Below are positions 1 to 6,173 of a DNA stretch of 64,000 nucleotides, piece by piece (the first letter of the stretch is position 1; each line of letters opens with the position of its first letter). The position numbers and the translations under genes were made by a program. Location of the stretch: positions 1,674,001 through 1,738,000 of the forward strand of contig NC_021353.1 of NCBI RefSeq assembly GCF_000404225.1. The letters are read 5' to 3'. This DNA comes from Candidatus Methanomassiliicoccus intestinalis Issoire-Mx1. GTDB lineage: Archaea; Thermoplasmatota; Thermoplasmata; Methanomassiliicoccales; Methanomassiliicoccaceae. A model generated the notes under the pieces. That model had not been told where the DNA came from, searched no databases, and saw nothing but the letters and a program-made list of their open reading frames with translations.

Positions 1-669
1 GCATCCTCTCGCGATTACATGAAACATCAGGCGATGGTATCGGCATTCTATGAGATCAGGCACATTGCCAAGCGCAAGAGCGAGAAGGATGTCGGTTTAG
101 TCTGCATCATCTTTTCAGCTCAAAGAATCAAAGAAATTGATGTCGCCTTCCGTGACGCCCCTCTGACCATCTATAAAACAGCGATGACTACTGAAGGCGA
201 TGCATCGGAGCTCAAGAAGAACATCCCCACACCCTACATGAACATTTTAAACCAGACGTGGAACCGCATCAATCAGGGAGATGACAAGGCTAAGTCGATC
301 TCAATAGGCTGCATCAAACCGCTCGCCGGTACAGACGAGGGCGTGGGCATCTACCGTTCTCATGTCGTTGACTTCCCCGAATTCCCAAAGATGATCAGAT
401 CGGAGGAATACTTTGACACTTTTGACGTGGAAGAAGTCGAGGAAAGTACCGAGTCAACCGATGAAAGTACTCTGCCTCACACTACTGAGAAGGTCACGCT
501 AGATGAGCTCAAAGAATCGCATCTTTACGACTCAGAAATAGCGTGCTATGAGGCGGTGAAGCTAAAAGGAAAAAGTATCCGAAAAGCAAGCGAGGAATTG
601 GGCATCCCTTACAGCACATTGAGAAGAGGCATAGCAAAGATTGAGAAAATGCTTGAGGTGAGCCGGTGA
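1..669 (+). CDS. ATPase-like protein with C-terminal helix-turn-helix, 5' truncated by window
   Basis: The frame is open from base 1, so the first visible methionine (19) is probably internal and the gene starts outside the window. The N-terminal visible part (hydrophobic strand VGLVCIIFSAQ, then a basic/aromatic stretch) resembles the sensor-1 region after Walker B in viral or plasmid P-loop ATPases (Zot/HerA-like). The P-loop itself would lie upstream, so this is a guess. An acidic Thr/Ser/Glu-rich linker follows. The C-terminus (GKSIRKASEELGIPYSTLRR) is a clear helix-turn-helix of resolvase/Psq type. It ends just before the TGAGCC repeat cluster, as expected for an element-encoded DNA-handling protein. 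ORF reality is high; function is unsure. Confidence 0.6.
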   Translation, partial: ASSRDYMKHQAMVSAFYEIRHIAKRKSEKDVGLVCIIFSAQRIKEIDVAFRDAPLTIYKTAMTTEGDASELKKNIPTPYMNILNQTWNRINQGDDKAKSISIGCIKPLAGTDEGVGIYRSHVVDFPEFPKMIRSEEYFDTFDVEEVEESTESTDESTLPHTTEKVTLDELKESHLYDSEIACYEAVKLKGKSIRKASEELGIPYSTLRRGIAKIEKMLEVSR

Positions 670-779
670 GCCGTTTGAGCCACGTTTGGCAGATTATCGC
701 GCGCGTAATTACATTACGCATGCGCGCGCACGCGCGACCAGCGTTTTTGAGCTGAGCCAAATGAGCCACCTATGAGCCA
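667..779. repeat. Iteron-like TGAGCC repeats flanking a GC-rich palindrome
   Basis: TGAGC(C/T) occurs at 667, 676, 748, 753, 762 and 773, several as the full TGAGCCA. The repeats flank a GC-rich dyad at about 698-732 whose core is GCGTAAT-TAC-ATTACGC, extended by alternating CG. This is the layout of plasmid replication origins or recombinase/partition sites. No other part of the window has it. The function is inferred from layout only. Confidence 0.5.
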
Positions 780-824
780 CTGCGAATTATCCAGAAAACT
801 ATCATAAAACGGGGGGTATAAAAC

Positions 825-1178
825 ATGGTAAAAACAAAGAGAAAATCAATCATTTCAAAGTCAAAATCATCATCAAAACCCAAGCTTAAACAAAACGAGA
901 GGAAGCTCAGCGCTAAAGATCAGAACGCTTTGGCAAAGATATCAAGCAAAGAGAAAGAAGCACGGAAGAAGTACGGAGGAAAACACCCAGCTAAGCTCAG
1001 GGATGATAGATACACAGATATGGCAACGATCGACGGCGACATCATGATCTATCTTGACACATCAGCAGTCCCTGACGTCAGAATAAGCGTCTATGAGGGT
1101 GCTACTAAACGCTCAGGCGGTAAGCATGAGGTTAAACGGGCTGCTAGAACAGGAGTCTGGAGGAGGCGTGTGCAATGA
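825..1178 (+). CDS. Lysine-rich basic hypothetical protein
   Basis: A 117-residue protein. The first 60 residues are almost all Lys, Ser, Arg and Gln, followed by a short structured part (DGDIMIYLDTSAVPDVRISV) and a basic tail ending RRRVQ. No family recognised. A G-rich ribosome-binding stretch and a TATAAA-like sequence lie just before the ATG. The stop overlaps the start of the next small RHH gene (ATGA), so the two are probably co-translated. The charge suggests nucleic-acid binding, which is inference. Confidence 0.65.
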   Translation: MVKTKRKSIISKSKSSSKPKLKQNERKLSAKDQNALAKISSKEKEARKKYGGKHPAKLRDDRYTDMATIDGDIMIYLDTSAVPDVRISVYEGATKRSGGKHEVKRAARTGVWRRRVQ

Positions 1179-1327
1179 CAGCAGAAATTGTTATCAGGCT
1201 TCCTGATTTGATAGTTGAATACATAGACAACAAGATCAAACTCGGTGAATATCTGAGCAGGAACGATTATATCAGGCACATACTGAGGTGCACAATGGAA
1301 AAAGAAGAAATGTGGACTGATCTTTAG
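1175..1327 (+). CDS. Small ribbon-helix-helix protein (50 aa)
   Basis: Translation begins MTAEIVIRLPDLIVEYIDNK. A beta strand (EIVIRLP) is followed by two helices and the LSRNDYIRHIL signature typical of CopG/Arc/MetJ-type RHH DNA-binding proteins. Its ATG overlaps the stop of the basic protein upstream (ATGA), arguing for coupled translation. It ends with TAG. It is the first of nine RHH genes in this accessory region. Its target is unknown. Confidence 0.7.
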   Translation: MTAEIVIRLPDLIVEYIDNKIKLGEYLSRNDYIRHILRCTMEKEEMWTDL

Positions 1328-1474
1328 AGATTGCCGATTTAAAACGATTCTTAAGAGCAGGATCTTTGTCTACCTGCTCGTTTTTATTCTTTAATTCTCA
1401 TCGATTGACGATGTTTTATTATTTTCTATCTAGATTCTAAGCTAAACTTATACGCATAATAAGTTTTAATTCTT
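1328..1474. other. Intergenic promoter region
   Basis: AT-rich spacer with no ORF. It carries the TATA-like sequence and dyad described separately immediately before the next RHH gene. Confidence 0.5.
1445..1465. promoter_or_regulatory. Inverted-repeat operator at an RHH gene promoter
   Basis: Seven-base arms AACTTAT and ATAAGTT are separated by 7 bp. They overlap the likely TATA region about 10-30 bases before the ATG at 1475, which has no Shine-Dalgarno sequence and so looks leaderless. The position fits autorepression by the RHH protein. Confidence 0.5.
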
Positions 1475-1708
1475 ATGGCATCACGCACACCTAGGAAATA
1501 TGCAGTAAAAGCCAGCGTTACGAAAGAGTTTTTAGATCAGATCGATGACGAAGTGTCTGAGAGCGGATTTAACGGCAGAGGAGATTTTTCTCATTATTGT
1601 ATGAGACGTTATTTCGAAGATAAAAAGCATTATAAATCTGTTCAGGACGAAATCACCCTGCTGACTATCAAAGAATCTCAGAGATCTGAAGACCGCACTG
1701 AAGACTGA
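1475..1708 (+). CDS. Ribbon-helix-helix regulator
   Basis: A 77-residue protein with a basic N-terminus (ASRTPRKYAVKASV), the strand, helix A (EFLDQIDDEVSESG) and the FNGRGDFSHYCMRRYFED turn and helix B of the RHH fold. The C-terminal 25 residues are charged. It resembles the RHH proteins at 2107 and 4319, sharing the N-G-R/K-G/S-D-F/L turn. Probable homodimeric repressor, perhaps of its own promoter. Confidence 0.75.
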   Translation: MASRTPRKYAVKASVTKEFLDQIDDEVSESGFNGRGDFSHYCMRRYFEDKKHYKSVQDEITLLTIKESQRSEDRTED

Positions 1709-1859
1709 TCTATATAAACACAGGTGTTGAATACATGTTTATTTTTCAGTCGATAATATTCATATAACGCATAGAGGAGATGCGATCCATATTCGTCATC
1801 TCCTCATATACAGACAGCAGTATCTAATCCGCCACAGTTCTCTAACACCTTGAAGCGGA

Positions 1860-2018
1860 TTATTCAAATTTTTTTGATTTTTCTACATAATAGCGCATGG
1901 CATATACTGCAAATTCTCCAACATCCTTCAATCCCAGCTCTTTAGCCATTTTTTCAGCTTTTTCATAGGTGTCTTCATCTGCATAAAACACTAGCTCACA
2001 TTCTTTGTTGTCACTCAT
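1860..2018 (-). CDS. Small RHH-like protein (52 aa)
   Basis: Reading the minus strand from ATG at 2018 gives MSDNKECELVFYADEDTYEK and on to ..YYVEKSKKFE, stop TAA at 1860-1862. The pattern of a strand (CELVFYAD), helix (TYEKAEKMAKEL), turn (GLKDVGEF) and helix (AVYAMRYYVEK) fits an RHH-type domain. A GGAAG ribosome-binding stretch lies a few bases upstream. Confidence 0.6.
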   Translation of the reverse strand: MSDNKECELVFYADEDTYEKAEKMAKELGLKDVGEFAVYAMRYYVEKSKKFE

Positions 2019-2106
2019 TTTGCTTCCTTCTTGGCTTGAGGTATTACAGGAATACCATTAATGGACCCATTTATTATAAGAGATCAAGTACAATAATATT
2101 TGCTTA

Positions 2107-2346
2107 ATGCCAAAAAAGTTGCCGAAACGGGTTGCATTCAAGGTACTCGTTCCTGAAGGTTTGATACCTGAGATTGATGAGTTGGTTGCTGAAGGACAAT
2201 ACAATGGTCGCGGTGATTTAGCCCTCACACTCATCAGAAAGTACATTGACGATCGTCGTCATGAGAATGTTGTAGCGCATGAATACGAGCTGCATAAATA
2301 CCAGTGTGCCAAAGAAAAGAAGCGAAAACAGAATGAGGATCAGTAG
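2107..2346 (+). CDS. Ribbon-helix-helix regulator
   Basis: A 79-residue protein. The strand FKVLVPEGLI, helix PEIDELVAEGQY, turn NGRGDLALTLI and helix RKYIDDRR form a clear RHH domain, followed by a charged Lys/Glu tail. It is close to the minus-strand protein at 4319-4555 (both have VLVPE and the YNG(R/K) turn), so the two are paralogues within the element. Its 3' end overlaps that of the convergent gene at 2340 by 7 bp. It ends with TAG. Confidence 0.75.
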   Translation: MPKKLPKRVAFKVLVPEGLIPEIDELVAEGQYNGRGDLALTLIRKYIDDRRHENVVAHEYELHKYQCAKEKKRKQNEDQ

Positions 2347-2558
2347 TCAAGAGGTCTTGCTGTACCTTCAGGAAACTTTTCAATTGCTGAATGTACAATT
2401 TTGTAAACTTCTTGTTCTTCCATTTTCAAGTCTGCTGCGATCATACCAATGCTTTCTCCGCATTGGTATCTTGAATATATCGTTAACTCAATATCGCTTA
2501 GATTATGTACCTTAATTGCCTCTTCAAGCTTTCTTTGAATTGTTGTCAATGCTATCAC
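2340..2558 (-). CDS. Small helix-turn-helix protein
   Basis: A 72-residue protein. Residues 18-62 (SDIELTIYSRYQCGESIGMI through VHSAIEKF) read as a helical domain like sigma-70 region 4, with the HTH around GESIGMIAADLKMEEQEVYK. It overlaps the end of the upstream RHH gene by 35 bases on the same strand, so the two are probably one transcript. Function unknown. Confidence 0.6.
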   Translation of the reverse strand: MIALTTIQRKLEEAIKVHNLSDIELTIYSRYQCGESIGMIAADLKMEEQEVYKIVHSAIEKFPEGTARPLDY

Positions 2559-2904
2559 CGATTTTCTCTATAAAAGGCACAATACACATTCTGCAATCAC
2601 CAGCAGTACCTATGCGTTCACAAATTGCATTTGTTATATCGCATCTGTAACACCCGTCCCTATGATCTGCATAGGCATGAAACGAATCTGCTTTCACATA
2701 TCTGGGATTGTCTGCATCTATGTCCCGGCTGCTTTGAAGCCTGTCAATTGTTGATAAGTATCTATGCAGTGCCTGTCTGCAAATATCAGAGCGGGAAAGT
2801 GCATAGCCAGCATCGATAGTGGAGTCTATCTTCTCAATTTCTTTTGGTGACAGAGAAATCTTGACGACAGTGGCTGATGTTTTCACTTTCTCGCTTGTAT
2901 TCAC
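2524..2904 (-). CDS. RHH domain fused to a cysteine cluster
   Basis: A 126-residue protein. An N-terminal RHH domain (VVKISLSPKEIEKIDSTIDA, then LSRSDICRQALHRYL) is followed by a second part with Cys residues in the pattern CYRC...C...C..C (about residues 84-107) plus His residues. This could hold a Zn ion or an Fe-S cluster. An RHH fold plus a metal- or redox-sensing segment suggests a sensing regulator; this is inferred from residue pattern only. Confidence 0.65.
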   Translation of the reverse strand: MNTSEKVKTSATVVKISLSPKEIEKIDSTIDAGYALSRSDICRQALHRYLSTIDRLQSSRDIDADNPRYVKADSFHAYADHRDGCYRCDITNAICERIGTAGDCRMCIVPFIEKIGDSIDNNSKKA

Positions 2905-3035
2905 AATTTCAAAATCAATGATTAGTTCTTAAAGTTAAGTGAAATTGGCCATTTATGGGGTTCATTCATGGTATTCATAGGCCAATAATGGCCTGATTAT
3001 ATGAGCGTTTTATATATGAAAAAGCCAATCAGAAA
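2905..3035. other. Intergenic region with promoter of structured element A
   Basis: Contains short dyads around GGCCAT (about 2948-2995) and a strong TATA box (TTTTATATAT, about 3008-3017) about 25 bases before the predicted 5' end of the structured RNA. No ORF. Confidence 0.5.
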
Positions 3036-3276
3036 AATGCCCGGCAAACATGGGGCGAAGCCAGACCCGATGGAGGTGGTTTGGTCGCTGTCTCCGTCGG
3101 GCTGGATCCTCGTCGGGTAGGAGGTGAAAACGTGAAATTCGTTAGAGTCTCTGTTTCTCGACGCAGACTCCAGATAGTGATCGGCAAACTTACGATCACT
3201 ATCGACTGGTCATAAGACCAGTAAAGCATGGTTCACTTTACGAACCCCGTCCTCTTATGAGGGCGGTCACCTCCAT
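3036..3276 (+). ncRNA. Structured RNA element A, with SD-led micro-ORF
   Basis: A transcript start near 3038 is placed by the upstream TATA box. Helices visible: 3040-3043 with 3114-3117 (closing); 3066-3075 with 3092-3101 (10 bp); 3173-3183 with 3193-3203 (11 bp, perfect); 3205-3211 with 3216-3222; 3230-3234 with 3242-3246; 3247-3254 with 3259-3266. The Shine-Dalgarno GGAGGTGA (3120-3127) is perfectly complementary to TCACCTCC at 3267-3274. A second copy at 5156-5378 keeps the architecture with changed bases in several helices. No known archaeal RNA family was recognised. Confidence 0.6.
3132..3215 (+). CDS. Micro-ORF inside structured element A (27 aa)
   Basis: GTG start five bases after a perfect AGGAGGTG. 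The peptide is basic then beta-prone (VKFVRVSVSRRRLQIVIGKL) and ends ITIDWS. The copy in element B also ends ITIDW plus one residue before its stop, with one synonymous codon difference in those five. The ORF is threaded through the RNA helices and its SD can pair with the element's 3' end. It could be a leader peptide, a small protein, or an accident of RNA conservation. Confidence 0.4.
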   Translation: MKFVRVSVSRRRLQIVIGKLTITIDWS

Positions 3277-3390
3277 CTTAGTTTTCTTATTGTCGTTTGA
3301 GCTTATATTATTTGCTTTGTTTCTTGTAAAACAAGATAGTACACTAAAATATACTAAGGCAGATACTGAGAAAAATGAGCTGTGATAAAG

Positions 3391-3639
3391 TCACGCTCTT
3401 CCTTTTTTTGATGATTCCTCAGAAACAGCCTCTACCACTGATGCGTTAATTTGTTTTGTTTTTGCAATTTGTTCTACACGATACGCTTTATAGTGCTCAA
3501 TTGCACGAACAACCCATTCATTTCTCGTGACGTGCTCCTTATTTTCTGCAACGTCCCACTCAATAAATTCTCTAAGACCTGAAGGAACCCTCACCGAAAA
3601 TCCTTCTGTTACTGAGTCCCCAGTTCTTTTACGAGGCAT
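3391..3639 (-). CDS. Ribbon-helix-helix regulator
   Basis: An 82-residue protein with a basic N-terminus (MPRKRTGDSV), the strand EGFSVRVPSG, helix LREFIEWDVAENKE and helix VTRNEWVVRAIEHYKAYRV. This is an RHH layout with a longer loop than its neighbours. It is divergent from the RHH gene at 3732, with a dyad operator between them. Confidence 0.7.
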   Translation of the reverse strand: MPRKRTGDSVTEGFSVRVPSGLREFIEWDVAENKEHVTRNEWVVRAIEHYKAYRVEQIAKTKQINASVVEAVSEESSKKGRA

Positions 3640-3675
3640 AGGGGTTAGTAGAATTTTGAGTAGTTTATTATTTGC

Positions 3676-3700
3676 AATACACTTGTAATATTAGTGTATT
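3676..3700. promoter_or_regulatory. Dyad operator between divergent RHH genes
   Basis: Perfect 8-bp arms AATACACT and AGTGTATT separated by 9 bp, in the 92-bp space between two divergent RHH genes. Related half-sites (AGTACACT, ATATACT) occur near 3340-3360. A likely shared regulatory site. Confidence 0.5.
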
Positions 3701-3731
3701 TATTAAATACTAGATTACGCATGTATTCCAC

Positions 3732-3905
3732 ATGAAATCTAAATCAAATAGTGAGATCGTCTCAGTGAGACTGCCACACAAGGTTTTAGAGGACATAGAC
3801 AACAAAGTAGCAGATGGTTATGTAATGAATAAAGCTGACTTTGTTCGTCTGGCAATCTTAGAAAAGATCTCACGAGACAATAAAAAACAAATTCAAACCC
3901 TTTAA
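3732..3905 (+). CDS. Small ribbon-helix-helix protein (57 aa)
   Basis: Translation MKSKSNSEIVSVRLPHKVLE followed by DIDNKVADGYVMNKADFVRL and a short basic tail. It has the classic RHH strand (EIVSVRLP), helix A and the N-K-A-D-F-V-R-L second helix. The stop is followed 21 bases later by the next gene, which has its own ribosome-binding site, so the two are likely one operon. Confidence 0.75.
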   Translation: MKSKSNSEIVSVRLPHKVLEDIDNKVADGYVMNKADFVRLAILEKISRDNKKQIQTL

Positions 3906-3926
3906 TTTTTAACGGAGGAAAGAAAA

Positions 3927-4238
3927 ATGTCAAATGAAATACAGAATAGCGAAAGCTCTCAATCTGCTTTCTGCAGACTGAGTGAACTTAGAACCATAGA
4001 GGTTAGAGAGTTCAATCACATTGTCAAAGAATACGAGCTCATGTATGGAGACGGCGATTTTATACAGATCCGTGTGACGAGGGACGATTCAAATGCTCCT
4101 GCGATCACAATCGGAAAGTATCTTGATGATGAAGCAGGTTCAGAATATTTTGCAAAGCTCGGAAAAACAGAACTGCAGGCACTCGTCAACATACTGCACA
4201 GCATAGTAGATGAAGGCGATCTCAAAGGTGATGAGTGA
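3927..4238 (+). CDS. Hypothetical protein, first member of duplicated cassette
   Basis: A 103-residue acidic protein after a strong GGAGGAAAG site. It has no recognised domain; the body reads as mixed alpha/beta (YGDGDFIQIRVTRDDSNAPA, then a helix TELQALVNILHSIVDEGD). Its first residues (NSESSQ) and its end (EGD..KGDE) match the protein at 6174-6434, but the interiors are unrelated. The following gene start is also shared, so this is one copy of a cassette. Confidence 0.65.
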   Translation: MSNEIQNSESSQSAFCRLSELRTIEVREFNHIVKEYELMYGDGDFIQIRVTRDDSNAPAITIGKYLDDEAGSEYFAKLGKTELQALVNILHSIVDEGDLKGDE

Positions 4239-4339
4239 TGTCGGTCTGGCACATAAAAGGTGAAGATGCTAAAACAAGAATAATGAGCGGGGTCTATCGT
4301 GATCCGATCCCTTTACCATCACTCTTTTTCGTCATTTGA
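4238..4339 (+). pseudogene. Truncated copy of the 6434-6709 gene
   Basis: Its ATG overlaps the preceding stop. The first 11 residues (MSVWHIKGEDA) are identical to the start of the 91-residue protein encoded at 6434. After that it diverges and ends after 33 residues inside the 3' end of the convergent RHH gene. It is best read as a remnant left when the cassette was duplicated or overwritten. Confidence 0.6.
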
Positions 4340-4555
4340 CGATTCTTTCAGCTTCTTTTCAGCTTTTAAAATCTCATACTTTTTTCGTACTGTTTCTTCT
4401 TCCTCTTTCTTGTCAATGTAGTCTCTGATTAACCGCATCGCAAAATCACTTTTTCCATTGTAATGTCCTTCTTCGACTAATTTATCGATCTTCGGCTCTA
4501 ATTCTTCTGGTACAAGAACCCTAAACGACTTTTTCGGCGGTACCTTAGTTGGCAT
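4319..4555 (-). CDS. Ribbon-helix-helix regulator
   Basis: A 78-residue protein with the RHH layout: strand KSFRVLVPEEL, helix EPKIDKLVEEG, turn HYNGKSDFAM and helix RLIRDYIDKK, then a Lys/Glu-rich coiled tail. It is a paralogue of the protein at 2107-2346. Divergent from the triple-RHH gene at 4610. Confidence 0.75.
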   Translation of the reverse strand: MPTKVPPKKSFRVLVPEELEPKIDKLVEEGHYNGKSDFAMRLIRDYIDKKEEEETVRKKYEILKAEKKLKESSNDEKE

Positions 4556-4609
4556 CGCAGGTAGTTATCTAACTTAGAAATATATACAAAGGTGTGCATG
4601 ATCGTGTAC

Positions 4610-5047
4610 ATGAATGAAGAGGATATCCCATTTTTTGACATTGATATTGATGATGAAACTTTAGATGATTTGAAAGAGCTAGCATGCAAGGAGAGTTATG
4701 ACAATTTAAATGACTTTATTCTATACATAATCTCATCTCACATTGATGCACGAGATGCGCAGATGCGAGATGGAAAAGTAGCAATTGAGCTCACTGGCTT
4801 TGATCTTGATGTTGTCAAAGAAATTGCAGAAGAGACAGAATGCGCTGATCTGTCTGAATGTGTCTATGACATGATACAGGCTGCAATCAAAGAACGTAAT
4901 GAGACGCCTATTATTATCTCGTTGCCGAATCATTTAATATCTCTGATTGATGAAAGTGTTGATAAAGGCAAATACGAGTCAAGAAGCCAGATGATTAATT
5001 TTATTTTACGTGGCTACTTTGGAACGATAGGAAAAATACTTCGTTGA
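4610..5047 (+). CDS. Protein with three tandem RHH-like units
   Basis: Three successive strand-helix-helix units are visible. Unit 1 (about residues 8-42) begins DIDIDDETLDDLKELA. Unit 2 (about 58-91) begins AIELTGFDLDVVKEIA. Unit 3 (about 100-135) begins IIISLPNHLISLIDES and contains ESRSQMINFIL. RHH proteins normally act as homodimers of one unit per chain, so three in one chain is unusual. A TATA box (AAATATATAC, 4578-4587) places transcription near the ATG at 4610, favouring a leaderless start there over the GTG at 4592. Only unit 3 is close to canonical. Confidence 0.6.
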   Translation: MNEEDIPFFDIDIDDETLDDLKELACKESYDNLNDFILYIISSHIDARDAQMRDGKVAIELTGFDLDVVKEIAEETECADLSECVYDMIQAAIKERNETPIIISLPNHLISLIDESVDKGKYESRSQMINFILRGYFGTIGKILR

Positions 5048-5155
5048 AAGAGAGGAAGGTAAAGGTTTTCGGTTGCTGAATGCGGAGATAATGCTATCTA
5101 GCATCCTTAAGATCGTATCCAAAAAGATTTTTTATACCTATACTTCTATCCAAAA

Positions 5156-5378
5156 ATCGCCCGAAAGAGGTTGAGCTGACTCCGCAGAGGTGAGTCGCCA
5201 AACCTTCTCTGCGGGTCAGACCCTCGGGAGGAGGTGGTAAAATACCACGTTTGACCGTGGTGATCTGCACTATGATCATGATCGATGATTCGGTTGTGAT
5301 CACTATTGACTGGCACTAATGTCAGTCACGAGCGGTTCACGTTACGAACCCCGTCCTCGCAAGAGGGCGGTCACCTCT
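5156..5378 (+). ncRNA. Structured RNA element B (second copy)
   Basis: A TATA box (TTTTATACCTA, about 5127-5137) lies about 25 bases upstream. Helices equivalent to element A are 5160-5164 with 5224-5228; 5182-5189 with 5207-5214; 5308-5314 with 5321-5327; 5334-5338 with 5346-5350; and 5351-5358 with 5363-5370 (GCAA loop). SD bases 5231-5236 complement 5372-5377. The 3' half is close in sequence to element A. The 5' helices differ in sequence but keep pairing, which is compensatory change. The long helix of A at 3173-3203 is not clearly kept. Confidence 0.6.
5251..5319 (+). CDS. Micro-ORF inside structured element B (22 aa)
   Basis: In the frame matching element A's micro-ORF, TTG at 5251 (SD AGGAGGTG 14 bases upstream, rather far) opens 22 residues ending VVITIDWH. 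Internal GTG and ATG codons (5257, 5260, 5272) are alternative starts. The only support is the shared C-terminal ITIDW and the shared setting. Confidence 0.3.
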   Translation: MTVVICTMIMIDDSVVITIDWH

Positions 5379-5545
5379 GATCCCATAAATTGTATGTGCT
5401 AAGATGTTTATACTTTTTTGCTTAACTATACCGTCCATCGCATCCAATAGGCACATTAGCTTTCAGATTTGCATTAACCCAGTTTATGTCTGCATGTGTA
5501 TACTCTATGATTTCAGAAAAGAGCTGTATCATAGTCAGATAGCAC

Positions 5546-5908
5546 CTAATCTCTTTTCTCTACTTCAGAAAGAACTGCCCCAGATGAAGAGACAAAGTTT
5601 TCCTCCTCAATCACTTCATCATTCAGGATCCTTTCCATGTTCAGAATTGCTTTAGCTAATCTCATTCCTTTTTCTGTCAAGTCCAGATATATCTTGTTCT
5701 TTTCACCGCTTTTGGTTTCAACAAGCAGTCCCATGTCTTCTAGATCTCTGATCTTATTCACCATTGCAGGGATTTTAGAGACATTTTCATACACATCTGA
5801 CTTTTTGCAGTGACCGCCGCATTTGTATATGTAGACGATCGTTGACATTTTGTGCATATCTTCAATGTCTCTGATATTGAACTCTGCATTATCCTTTGAA
5901 CTTCGCAC
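5546..5908 (-). CDS. Winged-helix transcriptional regulator
   Basis: A 120-residue protein. Helix MHKMSTIVYIYKCGGHCKKS, recognition region VYENVSKIPAMVNKIRDLED, wing GLLVETKSGEKNKIYLDLTE and a C-terminal dimer helix match the MarR/PadR-type winged-helix fold. The CGGHCKK stretch might bind metal. The start at 5908 or the internal ATG (about 5854) are both possible. A dyad lies just upstream (5950-5975), as expected for autoregulation. Confidence 0.65.
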   Translation of the reverse strand: MRSSKDNAEFNIRDIEDMHKMSTIVYIYKCGGHCKKSDVYENVSKIPAMVNKIRDLEDMGLLVETKSGEKNKIYLDLTEKGMRLAKAILNMERILNDEVIEEENFVSSSGAVLSEVEKRD

Positions 5909-5949
5909 ATTTCTAGATGTTGGATTCTTGTTATTTAACTATCTTCAAT

Positions 5950-5975
5950 ATTTCTAATTTAGCAAAGTTAGAAAT
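5950..5975. promoter_or_regulatory. Operator dyad with a second copy, flanking a TATA box
   Basis: Perfect 8-bp arms ATTTCTAA and TTAGAAAT with a 10-bp spacer that contains TTAGCAAAGTTAG. A related sequence (ATTAGCGAAGTTAA) recurs at about 6004-6017. The two copies flank TATTATATACTT (about 5976-5987). They sit between the winged-helix gene and the zinc-ribbon gene, so both promoters may be controlled here. Confidence 0.5.
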
Positions 5976-6173
5976 TATTATATACTTACTTTGTATTTCT
6001 CTGAATTAGCGAAGTTAAATTTAAACACGGCTATTGAACCCACCCAGCCGTCCAAAATCGCTGTAAGTACACTGAAAAGAACCCTTAGACATGCTAACAC
6101 ACCTATGCCAATGGCTCCTTTAATTTTGGGTTCGCTGGGGCCATTAGCCACTCTTAAAACTGGAGGAAAGAAC

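Noticed and set aside
2107..2400. TAG readthrough (pyrrolysine) of the RHH gene ending at 2346
   Set aside because: The extension would be only about 17 residues, lies over the convergent gene and has no methyltransferase context; RHH domain is complete without it.
3029..3229. 66-codon minus-strand reading opposite structured element A
   Set aside because: It runs through RNA helices, has a composition unlike its neighbours, and the equivalent reading in element B is unrelated.
5094..5303. 69-codon minus-strand reading opposite structured element B
   Set aside because: Same reason; no similarity to the reading opposite element A.
5404..5655. 83-codon plus-strand reading
   Set aside because: Overlaps the convincing winged-helix gene on the other strand and has the Cys/Phe/Ile-rich look of a chance ORF.
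5991..6173. N-terminal extension of the zinc-ribbon gene to 5991
   Set aside because: The strong GGAGGAAAG site directly before 6174, shared with the paralogous cassette, marks the real start; the upstream part is more likely a structured leader.
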